A stretch of 64,000 nt of DNA from CBDFHV01 sp965247705 (GCA_965247705.1 CBDFHV010000080.1:62001-126000), one strand, 5' to 3'. Positions 51,801 to 61,830 are shown, counted from the first letter of the stretch. The notes: generated by a model from the letters alone, not told the origin. Translations and numbers: made by a program.

Positions 51801-52746
51801 GAGTCCGTCCGGAAAGTTCATGAAGGATAACAGCACCTGGTGAGTCTTCGCAGCATGAGCCTGATGCTGGCGAGGCGGATGAAGGCGAGAGCGGTTCGGT
51901 TGCGGTTCTCATAGTCCTTGGCGAGGCGACGGCAGCGATTGATCCAGGCGATGGTACGCTCGACGACCCAGCGCCTGGGCAGCGGCTCGAAGCCCTTGGC
52001 GGTGTCTGAGCGCTTAACGACCTCGATCGTCCATGCGGCGCCGGCCATGGCCTTGCGCAGCTTGTCGCCGCCATAGGCGCCGTCGGCGAAGATCTTCTCG
52101 AGGAAGGGAAACAGCCGGCGGGTGTGGCGATCCAAGACCAGAATGGCGCCGTCGCGGTCCTGCACGTCGGCCGCATGGACGACGACATTGAGGATCAGGC
52201 CGAGGGTATCGACAAGCAGGTGGCGCTTCTTGCCCTTGACCTTCTTGGCCGCGTCATAGCCCGGGCGATCGATGCGCGCCCCCCTTTTTCCGCGCCTTTC
52301 ACGCTCTGGCTGTCGATGACACCGGCGCTCGGGCTCGCCGCGCGGCCCTCCAGATCGCGGGTCATCACATAGAGCGCATGGTGAACCCGCTCCAGCGTGC
52401 CGTCCCAGTCCCACAGCATCAGATAGTCGTGCACCGTCGACTTGGGGGGCAGGTCCTTGGGCAGGGCGCGCCACTGGCAGCCGGTCTCCAGAACATAGAG
52501 AACCCCGTTCATCACCTCGCGGACATCGACCTCCCGCTTGCGCCCGCCGTGCTTCGCCGGTGGGATCAAAGGGGCGATCAACGCCCACTCCCCGTCGGTC
52601 AAGTCGCTCGGATAGCGCGCACCACGACGCTCATAAAGACGCCGGTTCTCATCCGTCCACATCGGCCACCTCCGTCAGGGCGAATCGGTGGCCAATACAG
52701 AATCACAACCGATTCTTCCGAATCAACTTCTTTCCGGACAGACACT
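51801..52746 (-). mobile_element. IS5-type insertion sequence, about 0.95 kb
   Basis: Ends share GTCCGTCCGGAAAG (left, from 51803) and GTCTGTCCGGAAAG (right end read inward), with a TTA trinucleotide just outside both sides as a likely target duplication. It holds one transposase split over two frames on the minus strand. The IS427-like subgroup is inferred from the frameshifted layout. Confidence 0.75.
51818..52662 (-). CDS. IS5-type transposase made by -1 frameshift
   Basis: The first frame (52662 to 52195) encodes MWTDENRRLYERRGARYPSD with the N-terminal helical domain through VIDSQSVKGAEKGG, carrying the first DDE Asp. The remaining domain (KGKKRHLLVDTLG, then DGAYGGDKL, and Glu in RWVVERTIAWINRC) is in the -1 frame and ends at 51818. 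The frames meet at AAAAAGGGGGG (minus-strand sense; 52279-52289), a plausible slippery site. The fused product would be 281 residues. This two-frame organisation is common in the IS427 subgroup, so it need not mean decay. Confidence 0.8.
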
Positions 52747-52747
52747 T

Positions 52748-53082
52748 AGGGAGGGTTTCGACCGATCCGTACTCAAGAAGATATCAACCCTGTCTATTCT
52801 ATGTGGATGACCTACCTGCTCCGAAATTATCACGTAACACGGAGTAAAATATTTGTAGAACTAGACGGTCATGGAGATGTCATCCCGGCTTATTCACCAA
52901 CCCCCTTGCCGTAGACTTTTCTGCATGTGATGCGAGTCTCGTTGCAGGGTCATTCGCGGCTGGCGAGTCACGGGTGCTTCCCCAGCTGTGCGATAGCCAC
53001 TTGAGGCATGAAAGGCGTGAAGAAGCCGCCGTGGAGGCGAGCGGGACCGCCACCGGCGATCCGGCGGTGGCTTGAAGTCTAG
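52748..53082. other. Gene-free spacer between two insertion sequences
   Basis: I see no supported gene in these 335 bases. A hairpin with arms GCCACCG and CGGTGGC lies at 53049-53071, close to the edge of the IS1380 element. The stretch up to about 52900 is AT-richer than average. Confidence 0.4.
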
Positions 53083-54681
53083 CCCGAATTATTCACGGCG
53101 CTGATTGAAAATGCTGGTGAGCGTAGATTAACCTGTTGAAATGCCGTATGATTTTGGTGTCAAGACAAGATCACATGGCAACAGAACAACCCACGGCTCA
53201 CCATGAACGAGATTACCCCCTATCTCCCTGGTTTGTCACCCGTTGGAGGCAAGCCGCTTTGCGCCCGCTTCGACGGCGGACGGCTGTCGTCGGACGGCGG
53301 GGTGTTGTTGTTGGGCGAGATCGACAGGCGGCTCGGCATCGCCGACGTGCTCGCTTCCTGCGTCACCGACGTGCGCGACCCGGCGAGCACGACCCACGCT
53401 TACGTAGACATGATCCGGGCGCGCCTGTTCGCTATTGCCTGCGGGTATGAGGATTGCGACGACCTCGACGTTCTGCGTTTCGATCCGGCGTTCAAGCTGG
53501 CCTGTGGCCGTTTGTCCGAGAGCGGCGACGACCTGATGAGCCAACCGACCCTGTCGCGCCTCGAGAACGCGCCGTCATGGCGCGCGCTCGGGCGCATGGG
53601 GCTGTCGATGATCGATCTGTTTTGCGCCAGCTTCAAGCGCGTTCCGGCGCGCATCGTTCTCGATATCGACGACACCGACGACGCCGTTCACGGCGGCCAG
53701 CAGCTGGCGCTGTTCAACGCCCATTACGACGACTATTGCTTCCAACCCATCCATATCTTCGAGGCGGCCACCGGCAAGCCGGTGATGTCACTGCTGCGTC
53801 CCGGCAAGCGGCCCTCCGGCGACGAGGCGGCGCGGATCCTGAGACACGTCATCGGCCGCATCCGCCGCAACTGGCCACGGGTCGAGATCACCGTGCGGGG
53901 CGATGGCCACTACGCCACGCCGGAGGCCATGGAATTCCTCGAACGTCAGGGCTGCGGCTACATCTTCGGGCTTTCCGGCAACGCCCGGCTGAACAGGATC
54001 GGCCAGCCGTGGTGCGAGGACGCCGCCGTGCGCCGGGCGGGGCAGGGAAAGGATAAGGTGCGCCGCTTCTTCCACACCGGCTACCAGGCCAAAAGCTGGT
54101 CACGGCAACGCTCGGTCATCGCCCGCGTGGAAGCTACCGCCAAGGGCTGTGACGTCCGCTTCGTCGTCACCAACCTGAGCGGCCGCGCCAAGGCGCTCTA
54201 CGAGAAGGTCTACTGCGCCCGCGGGCGGATGGAAAACATGATCAAGGACCACAAGCTCTACACCAAGTCCGACCGCACGTCGTGCCACCGTTGGGAGGCC
54301 AACCAGTTCCGCCTCTTCCTGCATACCGGCGCCTACTGGCTGCTGCATCAGCTTCGCCAAGCGGCGCCTCGGAAATCGCTGTGGCGAACGGCCACCTTCG
54401 AAACCCTGCGCCGGGCGTTTCTCAAAATCGCCGTCCGCGTCGAGGAGCTCAAGTCGCGCCTCAGGATCGCCCTGCCTTCGGCCTATCCCTATCAGCCGGC
54501 CATGATCGCCATCGCCGGGCGCATCACCGCCCAAGGGCCCTGAACCAAGCGGCAGGTGCCGCCGGACGAGCCCCGAACAACAACCTCCAACCTCTCCGAC
54601 AATCCGTCTCAAAAATCGCCGTCAACCCGGTCGCTACCGCTCGTCCCGCTGAAATCCGATGGCCGTCATGAATAATTGGGG
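53083..54681 (+). mobile_element. IS1380-family insertion sequence, 1599 bp
   Basis: Inverted ends CCCGAATTATTCA (53083 onward) and CCCCAATTATTCA (right end read inward) are flanked on both sides by CTAG (53079-53082 and 54682-54685), a four-base target duplication as expected for IS1380. One transposase gene on the plus strand. Confidence 0.87.
53203..54543 (+). CDS. IS1380-family transposase (first type)
   Basis: A 446-residue IS1380 transposase, near the usual length. It begins MNEITPYLPGLSPVGGK. The DDE triad is visible as VLDIDDTDDAVHGGQQ (first Asp, about residue 148), ITVRGDGHYATPEAM (second Asp, about 227) and ARGRMENMIKDHK (Glu, about 347), the last block being typical of the family. 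It appears intact. Confidence 0.9.
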   Translation: MNEITPYLPGLSPVGGKPLCARFDGGRLSSDGGVLLLGEIDRRLGIADVLASCVTDVRDPASTTHAYVDMIRARLFAIACGYEDCDDLDVLRFDPAFKLACGRLSESGDDLMSQPTLSRLENAPSWRALGRMGLSMIDLFCASFKRVPARIVLDIDDTDDAVHGGQQLALFNAHYDDYCFQPIHIFEAATGKPVMSLLRPGKRPSGDEAARILRHVIGRIRRNWPRVEITVRGDGHYATPEAMEFLERQGCGYIFGLSGNARLNRIGQPWCEDAAVRRAGQGKDKVRRFFHTGYQAKSWSRQRSVIARVEATAKGCDVRFVVTNLSGRAKALYEKVYCARGRMENMIKDHKLYTKSDRTSCHRWEANQFRLFLHTGAYWLLHQLRQAAPRKSLWRTATFETLRRAFLKIAVRVEELKSRLRIALPSAYPYQPAMIAIAGRITAQGP

Positions 54682-54704
54682 CTAGCTGGCCGACTTGGAC
54701 GGGG

Positions 54705-56126
54705 TTACGGGTCGGCGTATCGCAAGCGTTCCAAGCGCGGCCAGAGCCGTTGCCAGAAGCGGGCGAATGTTTCCCCGATGACCATGGTGATGCGTCGGCC
54801 GGAAACGACGACCCGGGCGGCGGCGCGCAGAACGCGCTCGCGGAACCGGCGAAGGCTCCACCCCTCGCCGGTCGCAGTCTCCATCAGGCACCGCCCGGCA
54901 TGAACCAGTTCATAGGCCAGGATGTTGAGCAACAGGACGACCTCGTTGTGAGCGAAGGCATCGACCGTGCTCTCGCGCTCCGGCAGGCAGCGCCCCCGGT
55001 AATGACGCTTCCTTCGCGACGCGGACGACAGCGCCGGGTCCATCACGTCCATGAGTTCGCCCATGTGGGCCTCGGCACGGCCGCGCTGGCGGTAGTGATC
55101 CAGGAGATCGGCCGCCGGCACGGCCTCGGCATCAAGGCTGGTGATCAGCCAGAAGTGATCAACCAGAAATTGGTCTGGCCGTTCCAACACCACCAGGACC
55201 ACTCGGCGCTCTTTCGACCACGACTTCGCCCGGTAGGTCATCTCGTGGAACCACGTCCGCGGCTCTGCCGGAGGCCGTCCCGGCGGCCGTCCAAGACAGG
55301 GCTGAGCCATGCGGTCCAGGACCTTGTTGGTCCGCAATCGGGCAACATAGGGCGTCCCGCGACGCTCCAGGCCCGACAGCAGGGGATCGCTGGGGAACCC
55401 AGCGTCGATGCGCACCAGAGCGACTTGGCACAGCGTCTCTTCGGCTCGGTCCACGAGATCAAGGATGAAGTCCAGCGCCCCCTCGGCGGTGTGGGCGTTG
55501 CCCTCCCGTAAACGAGCGTCCAGAAGGTCGCCGGTTTCGGCGATGCTGGCCACCAAAGGGTGGTACATGCGCTGATGGTAATGGCCGTTCCAGGCCGAGC
55601 CGGGTTGATGGCCGTGGACCTCGATCGGCAGGCTGTCCACGTCGATGGTCAGATATCGCTGCCGGTGACCGCCGCGCAGGCCCCGGAACCGCCGCCCCGC
55701 GAGCTCGGTGATCGCCTCATGGAGCACAGTGCGGGCCTCCGGCGTGCTCAGAAGCGCGATCAGACGCGACAGCGTGGGTTGCGAGGCCAGGTGCGCCTCG
55801 GTGGACAACGGCGTGACACCCCGTGAACCGCTTGCAGCCAGGCGTAGGCCCGCATCATGGCGGAGCGCGTCGGCGTCGTCTTGGTCGTGCCAACCCTGGC
55901 CAAAGAGAAGCAGAACCGTGCGCAGCAGATCGGCCAGGGGATAGGTGACACGATCGGCCTTGCGCGGATCGTGCAACCGCTCGGTCAGCCACTCGATGAT
56001 CCGGGTGCGCTCCATGATCTCGCGCAAGAGCACGGCCCCCGGTTCCCCGGTCAGCCGCTCGGGTCGGGATTCGATGCGAAGGGACTTGTTGAACGAGGAA
56101 CCGAACAGAGATAGCGTTTCACCCAT
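54705..56126 (-). CDS. IS1380-family transposase (second, diverged type)
   Basis: A 473-residue transposase clearly related to but different from the neighbouring one. The DDE positions are YLTIDVDSLPIEVHGHQPG (about residue 167), LVRIDAGFPSDPLLSG (about 239) and RQRGRAEAHMGELMDVM (about 346). The N-terminus (SLRIESRPERLTGEPGAVLL) matches IS1380-type start domains. The element's ends were not resolved: CTAG occurs at 54682-54685 and 56158-56161, but no convincing inverted repeat was found just inside them. Confidence 0.85.
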   Translation of the reverse strand: MGETLSLFGSSFNKSLRIESRPERLTGEPGAVLLREIMERTRIIEWLTERLHDPRKADRVTYPLADLLRTVLLLFGQGWHDQDDADALRHDAGLRLAASGSRGVTPLSTEAHLASQPTLSRLIALLSTPEARTVLHEAITELAGRRFRGLRGGHRQRYLTIDVDSLPIEVHGHQPGSAWNGHYHQRMYHPLVASIAETGDLLDARLREGNAHTAEGALDFILDLVDRAEETLCQVALVRIDAGFPSDPLLSGLERRGTPYVARLRTNKVLDRMAQPCLGRPPGRPPAEPRTWFHEMTYRAKSWSKERRVVLVVLERPDQFLVDHFWLITSLDAEAVPAADLLDHYRQRGRAEAHMGELMDVMDPALSSASRRKRHYRGRCLPERESTVDAFAHNEVVLLLNILAYELVHAGRCLMETATGEGWSLRRFRERVLRAAARVVVSGRRITMVIGETFARFWQRLWPRLERLRYADP

Positions 56127-56171
56127 GGCGCACGGCGGAGGTTTGTTGTGAATCCTTCTAGCACATTGATT

Positions 56172-57300
56172 TTACGTCAAAATCCGCCGCGCGCCAGTCA
56201 TTTCAGGCCCCTTGGGTGAATAAGGCGGGTTGATATAGGGCGGTAGCAACCGTTCGATTCTTATCGCCCCGCTTTGAGGAATAACCTGGCAGGCAAGCCG
56301 CGTGTCCGGTTCCGCTTTTACTCTGTTCAGGATCTTTCGCTCGATTTCAGAGGCCTCGGGCAGTCTTTCCATGCCCTCGAGAACTCGGACCCGGCAGGTG
56401 CCGCAGCGACCCTTCCCACCACACAGACTCGCATGGGCGACATTGTTCATTCTGCTGATCTCGAGCAGCGTCAGTCCGGCGGAAACATCCAATCTGGTGC
56501 CGTCCGCATAGGTGACACTCAACGCCGAACGATCCTTTCTGACGCGAAAATGCCGGGCCAGCAGAACGGCGGCGAGGATCGCGAAATAGGCCCATAGACC
56601 TGTCCGCAGAAACACGCCCAGGGTATCCACGATGGTGTCGGTCGGGGCCAACCTGTCCATGGCGGCTTTGGCGAAATTGGGGTCCTTGTTGAGTTCAATG
56701 ACCTCCTTGCCGGCTTCGACCATCCCCAACAAGGCGAGGAGGGGAACGGCGACGACCAGCGGATAGATAAACCCAGCGACGCGGGGCCACCAGGATTGGA
56801 TCCGCATCCAAATCACCAAACCCATACAGCCGTGGATCCACGTGACGACCGTCACGATGACCTGTTGCAGGCCGAGAACCGGATTCAGAACCCAGAACAA
56901 GGTCAATATGGAGGCATAATTTTGCCCCACACCCGTCATCATCGGTCCGATGACGTTTCCCAAGAGATGACCAAACAATAGAGGAAAGATCACCAATCCC
57001 AGGGCAAGCTGGACCGTGTCGGTCATGTTCATCCTGAGGGTGTTTCGCTTGTAGAGAGCAAACAAACCAAACATGAGGTGGACAGCCATCGAACCCACCA
57101 AGCACGTGATGCCAACGCCCGTCGACCAAAACCACAAAAACCAGCGACGCGCGTCGTCCAAAGCCGCCAAGGACACAAGTCCAAAGGCCCCGGCCCCGGC
57201 TCTCCGGCTTGCCGCGCCCGACTCTCGTCAGATTGAGCAAATGACAGGCTAAAAATGTAAACAAGATGAGTCCCGATATCAGGCGAACTCTCTTGGCCAT
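56172..57300 (-). pseudogene. Truncated membrane 2Fe-2S protein, remains of a cyclase-type gene
   Basis: The start MAKRVRLISGLILFTFLACHLL (57300) and the continuation FGLVSLAALDDARRWFL (in another frame, down to 56172) belong together but are separated by about 40 extra bases (around 57190-57230) that break the frame. The rest has about five membrane helices and then a ferredoxin-type 2Fe-2S domain with CGGKGRCGTCRVRV and a later Cys in TRLACQVIP. In related alphaproteobacterial proteins this module precedes an adenylate/guanylate cyclase domain. Here the frame ends just before 56161, next to an IS1380 gene, so any cyclase domain has been lost. Confidence 0.7.
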
Positions 57301-57505
57301 GAGATTACCCCTCCCCGATACTGTCGTTCTTACGGGTTACAGCATGCCTATGCGGTGAAAATTAATTTTGCGGCCGCATACGCAACCTGTCATTCCTCTC
57401 GTGCTTCATCGTCATGCCAAGGGAAACATTCCGTTGAGTCAATCGTGACTCGGGATCGCTCGCGGTACAACGGGCTTGCATCTGGCGGCCGCCCGCAGGC
57501 CGATT
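57301..57505. other. Gene-free spacer
   Basis: I found no supported gene, hairpin-T-run terminator or repeat in these bases between the broken membrane gene and prmA. Confidence 0.3.
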
Positions 57506-58414
57506 TCATCGGCTGGAGCAATCCTTGGCATGAATGGCGGCGCGGCGAAGGACCGGTGTCGCCCAGCCGTCGATGGTCCACGCCGTCTCCAGGTGCAAGC
57601 CCACGTGCCGATAGGCGGCCAACAGGGACGCCAGATCGCGGACAACGAGACCCGACAGCACGACCCTGCCCGCGGGCGCCAGGTTTCGGGCGACCATGGG
57701 CGCCATGACGCGAAGGGGGCGAGCCAGGATGTTGGCCGCCACGATCCCGTAGGGCGCCTCCCTGCGGACCCGCCGTGACTTAAAACCGTCGGCGCGCGCG
57801 AATTGGATGCGCCGCCCGACGCCATTGCGCTTCGCGTTGGCCCGGCCCACCCGCACGGCTTCGGGATCGCTGTCCACCGCACCGACGCCAGCCGCACCCA
57901 GCTTGGCCATGGAGATGGCCAGAATGCCGGAGCCGCACCCCATGTCGAGGGGACGCCGCAGCAGCCCGCGGCGGGCTAGCGCCTGCAAGGCGAGCAGGCA
58001 GCCCGCCGTCGACGGATGGGCGCCGGAGCCGAAGGCCGTCGCCGCGTCCAGGCGGATCGGAATCGTCCCCGGCGGCGGGGGACCATGGTGGTGGGAGCCG
58101 TGGATGAACAGGCGGCCGACGCGAAGGGGATTCAGCGCCTGGCGATTCACCGCCAGCCAATCGGTTGCGGGAAGGGGCTCCAACCGCGGCGGGGCCATGG
58201 CGGGAAACCGGGCGCGCAGCCCTTCCACCACCGGCCCGGGCGCCATATTCAGATAGGCGTCCACGGGAACCGGCCCGCCACCCTCCGGCGCCAACCAGGA
58301 TACCGCGTCGGCGACCTCTTCGAGGAATTCCAGACAGGAGCCCAATTCTTCGGGCCCTGCGTCCAGGCGCAGGCGCCACGACTCCGCCCCGGCCACGGCC
58401 TCGTTTCCGGTCAC
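57506..58414 (-). CDS. prmA: Ribosomal protein L11 methyltransferase
   Basis: PrmA trimethylates ribosomal protein L11. The 302-residue protein has a variable N-terminal substrate domain and a C-terminal SAM fold: FGSGAHPSTAGCLLAL (about residue 132), PLDMGCGSGILAISMAKLGA with the GxGxG motif (about 155-174), and YGIVAANILARPL with the NxL-type catalytic loop (about 224). It starts with GTG at 58414, which shares four bases (GTGA) with the stop of uvrD. Confidence 0.93.
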   Translation of the reverse strand: MTGNEAVAGAESWRLRLDAGPEELGSCLEFLEEVADAVSWLAPEGGGPVPVDAYLNMAPGPVVEGLRARFPAMAPPRLEPLPATDWLAVNRQALNPLRVGRLFIHGSHHHGPPPPGTIPIRLDAATAFGSGAHPSTAGCLLALQALARRGLLRRPLDMGCGSGILAISMAKLGAAGVGAVDSDPEAVRVGRANAKRNGVGRRIQFARADGFKSRRVRREAPYGIVAANILARPLRVMAPMVARNLAPAGRVVLSGLVVRDLASLLAAYRHVGLHLETAWTIDGWATPVLRRAAIHAKDCSSR

Positions 58415-60693
58415 GGCGCCTGGACGAAGCCTTCCATCACCTTCTTGGTCCCCGCCTTGTCGAAAACGATTTCCAGCTTGTCGCCGTCGGCGGCCAGGAT
58501 CCGGCCATAGCCGAACTTCTGGTGGAACACCCGCTCGCCGACCTGAAAGCGCCCGGGACTGGTCTTGGGCACCGTCACCTGCCATGAAGTCGCTTCAATC
58601 GCCAGGGGCCGCCGCCGCCGGGCACCTGGCGGGTCGAAGGCGCTTGGCGCCGCCGCCCACTGGCGCGTCGCGCCGGCCGCCGCCTGGCCCACGTAAAGGC
58701 CCGGCACCGGCATCAATTCCGTATGCTCGCGGGGCAGTTCGGCGACGAAGCGGGACGGCAGGCTGCTCTGCCACTGATTGTAGACCCGGCGGCTGGCCGC
58801 ATAGAGCACTTCCACCCGGCGCCGGGCGCGGGTCAGGCCCACGTAGGCCAGGCGGCGTTCCTCTTCCAGCCCTTTGACGCCGTTTTCCTCCAGGGCCCGC
58901 TGGTGGGGAAACAGCCCCTCTTCCCAGCCGGGAAGAAAGACCACGTCGAATTCCAGGCCCTTGGAGCCGTGGAGCGTCATCAGGCTGGCTTTCTCGACAT
59001 CGGCGGCATCGTCGTTCTCCATGACCAGGCTGACGTGCTCGAGAAACCCGGGCAGGGACTCGAACTCGGCCAGGGCCACCACCAGCTCCCGCAGGTTTTC
59101 CAGCCGCCCGGGCGCGTCCACGGCCCGGCTCATGCGCCACATCTCCGTGTAGCCGGACTCTTCGAGTATCTGGGCGGCCAGTTCGGCGTGGGGCGATACC
59201 GCCATCAGTCCCCGCCAGCGATCGAAGTCGTCGACAAGGGCGAGCAGGGTCCGTCGCGCCTGGGGCCGCAGTTCGTCCGTCTCGGCCAAACGCCGAACCG
59301 CCTCGACCAGGGACAGGCCCTGGGCGCGGGCCAAACGGTGAATGACCTGAAGCGTCGCCTTGCCCAGCCCCCGTTTCGGCAAGTTGACGATGCGTTCGAA
59401 GGCCAGGTCGTCGGCGGGCTGTGCGACCACCCGCAGGTAGGCCATGGCGTCGCGGATCTCCTGGCGCTCATAGAAGCGGGGCCCGCCGACGACCCGATAA
59501 GGAATTCCCAGCGTAATCAGCCGTTCCTCGAACTCCCGGGTCTGGAACCCGGCCCGCACCAGGATGGCGATGCCGCCCAGGCCCTGGCCATCCCGTTGCT
59601 GGGCCTCGATCTCATCGCAGACGGCGCGGGCCTCGTCCTCGGCGGTCATCGTGCCGCGAACCCGTACCTTGTCGCCTTCGGCGGGGGTGTCGCTCCACAG
59701 GGTCTTGCCCAGGCGCCCCGCGTTGTGGGCGATGAGGCCCGAGGCGGCGCCCAGGATATGGGGGGTGGAGCGGTAGTTGCGTTCCAGCCGAACCACGCGG
59801 GCGCCCTCGAAATCGGCCTCGAAACGGAGGATGTTGCCCACCTCGGCGCCGCGCCACGAATAGATCGACTGGTCGTCGTCACCGACGCAGCAGATGTTGC
59901 CATGGGCCTGGGCCAGCAGGCGCAGCCACAGGTACTGGGCGGCGTTGGTGTCCTGGTACTCGTCGACCAGGATGTAGCGGAACTGGGTCTGGTAGCGGAC
60001 GAGGGTTTCCGGCGAGGATTGGAACAGGGTCAGGCAGTGCAGCAGCAGATCGCCGAAATCGACCGCGTTCAGGGTCAACAAGCGCTCCTGATAGGCTTCG
60101 TAAAGGATGATGGCCCGGCCATCGGCCTCCGTCGCCGCCTCGGCCTCGGGGACCTTGACGGGCACCAGGCCCCGGTCCTTCCACCGCTGGATAATGCCGA
60201 GAAGGACCCGGGGCGGCCATTTCTTGTCGTCGACGCCTTCGACTTCCATGAGCTGTTTGAGCAGGCGGAGCTGGTCGTCCGTGTCGAGGATGGCGAAGTT
60301 CGGCCGCAGCCCCACGAGCTCGGCATGGGAGCGAAGAATCCGCGCCCCGAGGGCATGGAACGTGCCCACCCACCAGCCTTCCACCGGCCGGCCGATAAGG
60401 GCGGCGACACGTTCGCGCATCTCTCGCGCCGCCCTGTTGGTGAAGGTGCAGGCGAGAATTTCCCACGGCCCGGCCCGGCCCTGGTGGAGAATGTGGGCCA
60501 GGCGCGTGGTCAGGACGCGGGTCTTGCCCGTCCCCGCCCCGGCCAGGACCAGGACCGGCCCGTCCACGGCTTCGGCGGCGGTGCGCTGGGTGTCGTTGAG
60601 ACTGTCCAGGTACGTCGCTTCGGGGGCGCGTTCGGCCACCGGCAGCGATTCACGGCCGTCCTCGTGCGCGCCATACCCCGCCGAATCCCGCAT
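58411..60693 (-). CDS. uvrD: UvrD/PcrA-type DNA helicase
   Basis: A 760-residue superfamily 1 helicase for nucleotide excision and mismatch repair. Motifs in order: LAGAGTGKTRVL (Walker A, about residue 50), ACTFTNRAAREM, ILVDEYQDTNAAQYLW (motif II, about 243), GDDDQSIYSWRGAEVGN (motif III), and LMTLHGSKGLEFDVVFLPG (motif V, about 570) with AYVGLTRARRRVE (motif VI). The C-terminus has the RNA-polymerase interacting tudor-like end (GRFQVGERVFHQKFGYG). The ATG at 60693 is chosen over 60753 because the extra 20 residues are not conserved. Confidence 0.95.
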   Translation of the reverse strand: MRDSAGYGAHEDGRESLPVAERAPEATYLDSLNDTQRTAAEAVDGPVLVLAGAGTGKTRVLTTRLAHILHQGRAGPWEILACTFTNRAAREMRERVAALIGRPVEGWWVGTFHALGARILRSHAELVGLRPNFAILDTDDQLRLLKQLMEVEGVDDKKWPPRVLLGIIQRWKDRGLVPVKVPEAEAATEADGRAIILYEAYQERLLTLNAVDFGDLLLHCLTLFQSSPETLVRYQTQFRYILVDEYQDTNAAQYLWLRLLAQAHGNICCVGDDDQSIYSWRGAEVGNILRFEADFEGARVVRLERNYRSTPHILGAASGLIAHNAGRLGKTLWSDTPAEGDKVRVRGTMTAEDEARAVCDEIEAQQRDGQGLGGIAILVRAGFQTREFEERLITLGIPYRVVGGPRFYERQEIRDAMAYLRVVAQPADDLAFERIVNLPKRGLGKATLQVIHRLARAQGLSLVEAVRRLAETDELRPQARRTLLALVDDFDRWRGLMAVSPHAELAAQILEESGYTEMWRMSRAVDAPGRLENLRELVVALAEFESLPGFLEHVSLVMENDDAADVEKASLMTLHGSKGLEFDVVFLPGWEEGLFPHQRALEENGVKGLEEERRLAYVGLTRARRRVEVLYAASRRVYNQWQSSLPSRFVAELPREHTELMPVPGLYVGQAAAGATRQWAAAPSAFDPPGARRRRPLAIEATSWQVTVPKTSPGRFQVGERVFHQKFGYGRILAADGDKLEIVFDKAGTKKVMEGFVQAP

Positions 60694-60789
60694 CGGCCGG
60701 TTATAGCAGAGATCGGGCCGCCAACGTCTCGAAACCGTCGAGTGTCTTCCCATCTAATAGGGATATAGTGTCCCACGGAGGGTCTTATC

Positions 60790-61830
60790 ATGCGCGTCTC
60801 GACCTTGGTTTCTGGCGTTTCGAATCGTCGCTGGCCGCTGGCGGCACCTGCGATCTTGCTATCCTGTCTTACCGCACCCTTGGCCCTGGCCGCGGAGGCC
60901 GGCACCGACGTGGGCCGGATCGTTAACGCGGTCGTGGGGGTGCGCGCCCATGTACCCGAAGACGCGCGCACGGCGCGGACCCTGGGGACGCTGCGGGAAG
61001 GCAGCGGGGTCGTGATCGATTCCTCGGGACTGATCCTGACCATCGGCTACTTGACCCTGGAATCGGAGCGCATCGAGGTCATCACCCACGACGGCCGGGA
61101 GATTCCGGCCGGCTATGTGGGCTACGACTTCGACAGCGGATTGGGCCTGGTCCGCGCGGCAACGCCTCTCAACGTGGATCCGCTGCGCCTGGGCACCTCG
61201 ACGGGACTGGACGAAGGAACGCCGGTGCTGGTCCTCAGCGCGGCGGGCGGGGTGCCCCCCCTGCCGGCGCGGGTGGTGTCGCGCCGCGACTTCGCCGGCT
61301 ACTGGGAATACCTGCTGGAAGACGCCATCTTCACCGCCCCGCCCCACAGCCACTTCGGCGGCGCGGCCCTGATAGCCGCCGACGGCACGGTGGTCGGTAT
61401 CGGCTCGCTGTTCGTCCGCGATGCCGGGGCGGAGAACAGCGATTCGCCGGGCAATATGTTCGTGCCCATCGATGCCTTGAAGCCGGTCCTGGGGGATCTG
61501 ATCGCCTTCGGCCTGCCCGCGGCGAGGCCCCACCCCTGGCTGGGCGTCACCATCGCCGAGGCGACGGGTCGGGTCTTCATTGCCCGGGTGACTCCGGACG
61601 GGCCGTCGGCGCGGGCGGGGCTCCTGCCCGGCGACCTGATCGTCGGCGTCGCCGGACAGCCGGCGGAAGGCATGATCGACTTCCTGCGCAAGGTATGGTC
61701 TTCGGGGTCGGCCGGGGTAACGGTGTCCCTGGACGTCATGCGGCGGGTCGGCGACAGCGTGGTGTCGGAAACCGTCCGCATCGAGTCGGGCAATCGCTAT
61801 GAGTGGCTGCGCAAGCCCGGGGGCCTGTAG
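60790..61830 (+). CDS. HtrA-like protein with degenerate protease domain and PDZ domain
   Basis: A 346-residue exported protein: signal peptide (to about residue 35), a trypsin/HtrA-like fold (about 45-225) and a PDZ domain (WLGVTIAEATGRVFIARV to SARAGLLPGDLIVGVAG, about 245-300). All three catalytic positions appear replaced. The expected His in GSGVVIDSSGLILTIGYLTL is Tyr, the Asp near YDFDSGLGLVRA appears to be Gly, and the GNSGG Ser is Phe in SHFGGAAL. It is therefore likely a non-proteolytic chaperone or scaffold in the periplasm. It is divergent from uvrD. Confidence 0.82.
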   Translation: MRVSTLVSGVSNRRWPLAAPAILLSCLTAPLALAAEAGTDVGRIVNAVVGVRAHVPEDARTARTLGTLREGSGVVIDSSGLILTIGYLTLESERIEVITHDGREIPAGYVGYDFDSGLGLVRAATPLNVDPLRLGTSTGLDEGTPVLVLSAAGGVPPLPARVVSRRDFAGYWEYLLEDAIFTAPPHSHFGGAALIAADGTVVGIGSLFVRDAGAENSDSPGNMFVPIDALKPVLGDLIAFGLPAARPHPWLGVTIAEATGRVFIARVTPDGPSARAGLLPGDLIVGVAGQPAEGMIDFLRKVWSSGSAGVTVSLDVMRRVGDSVVSETVRIESGNRYEWLRKPGGL

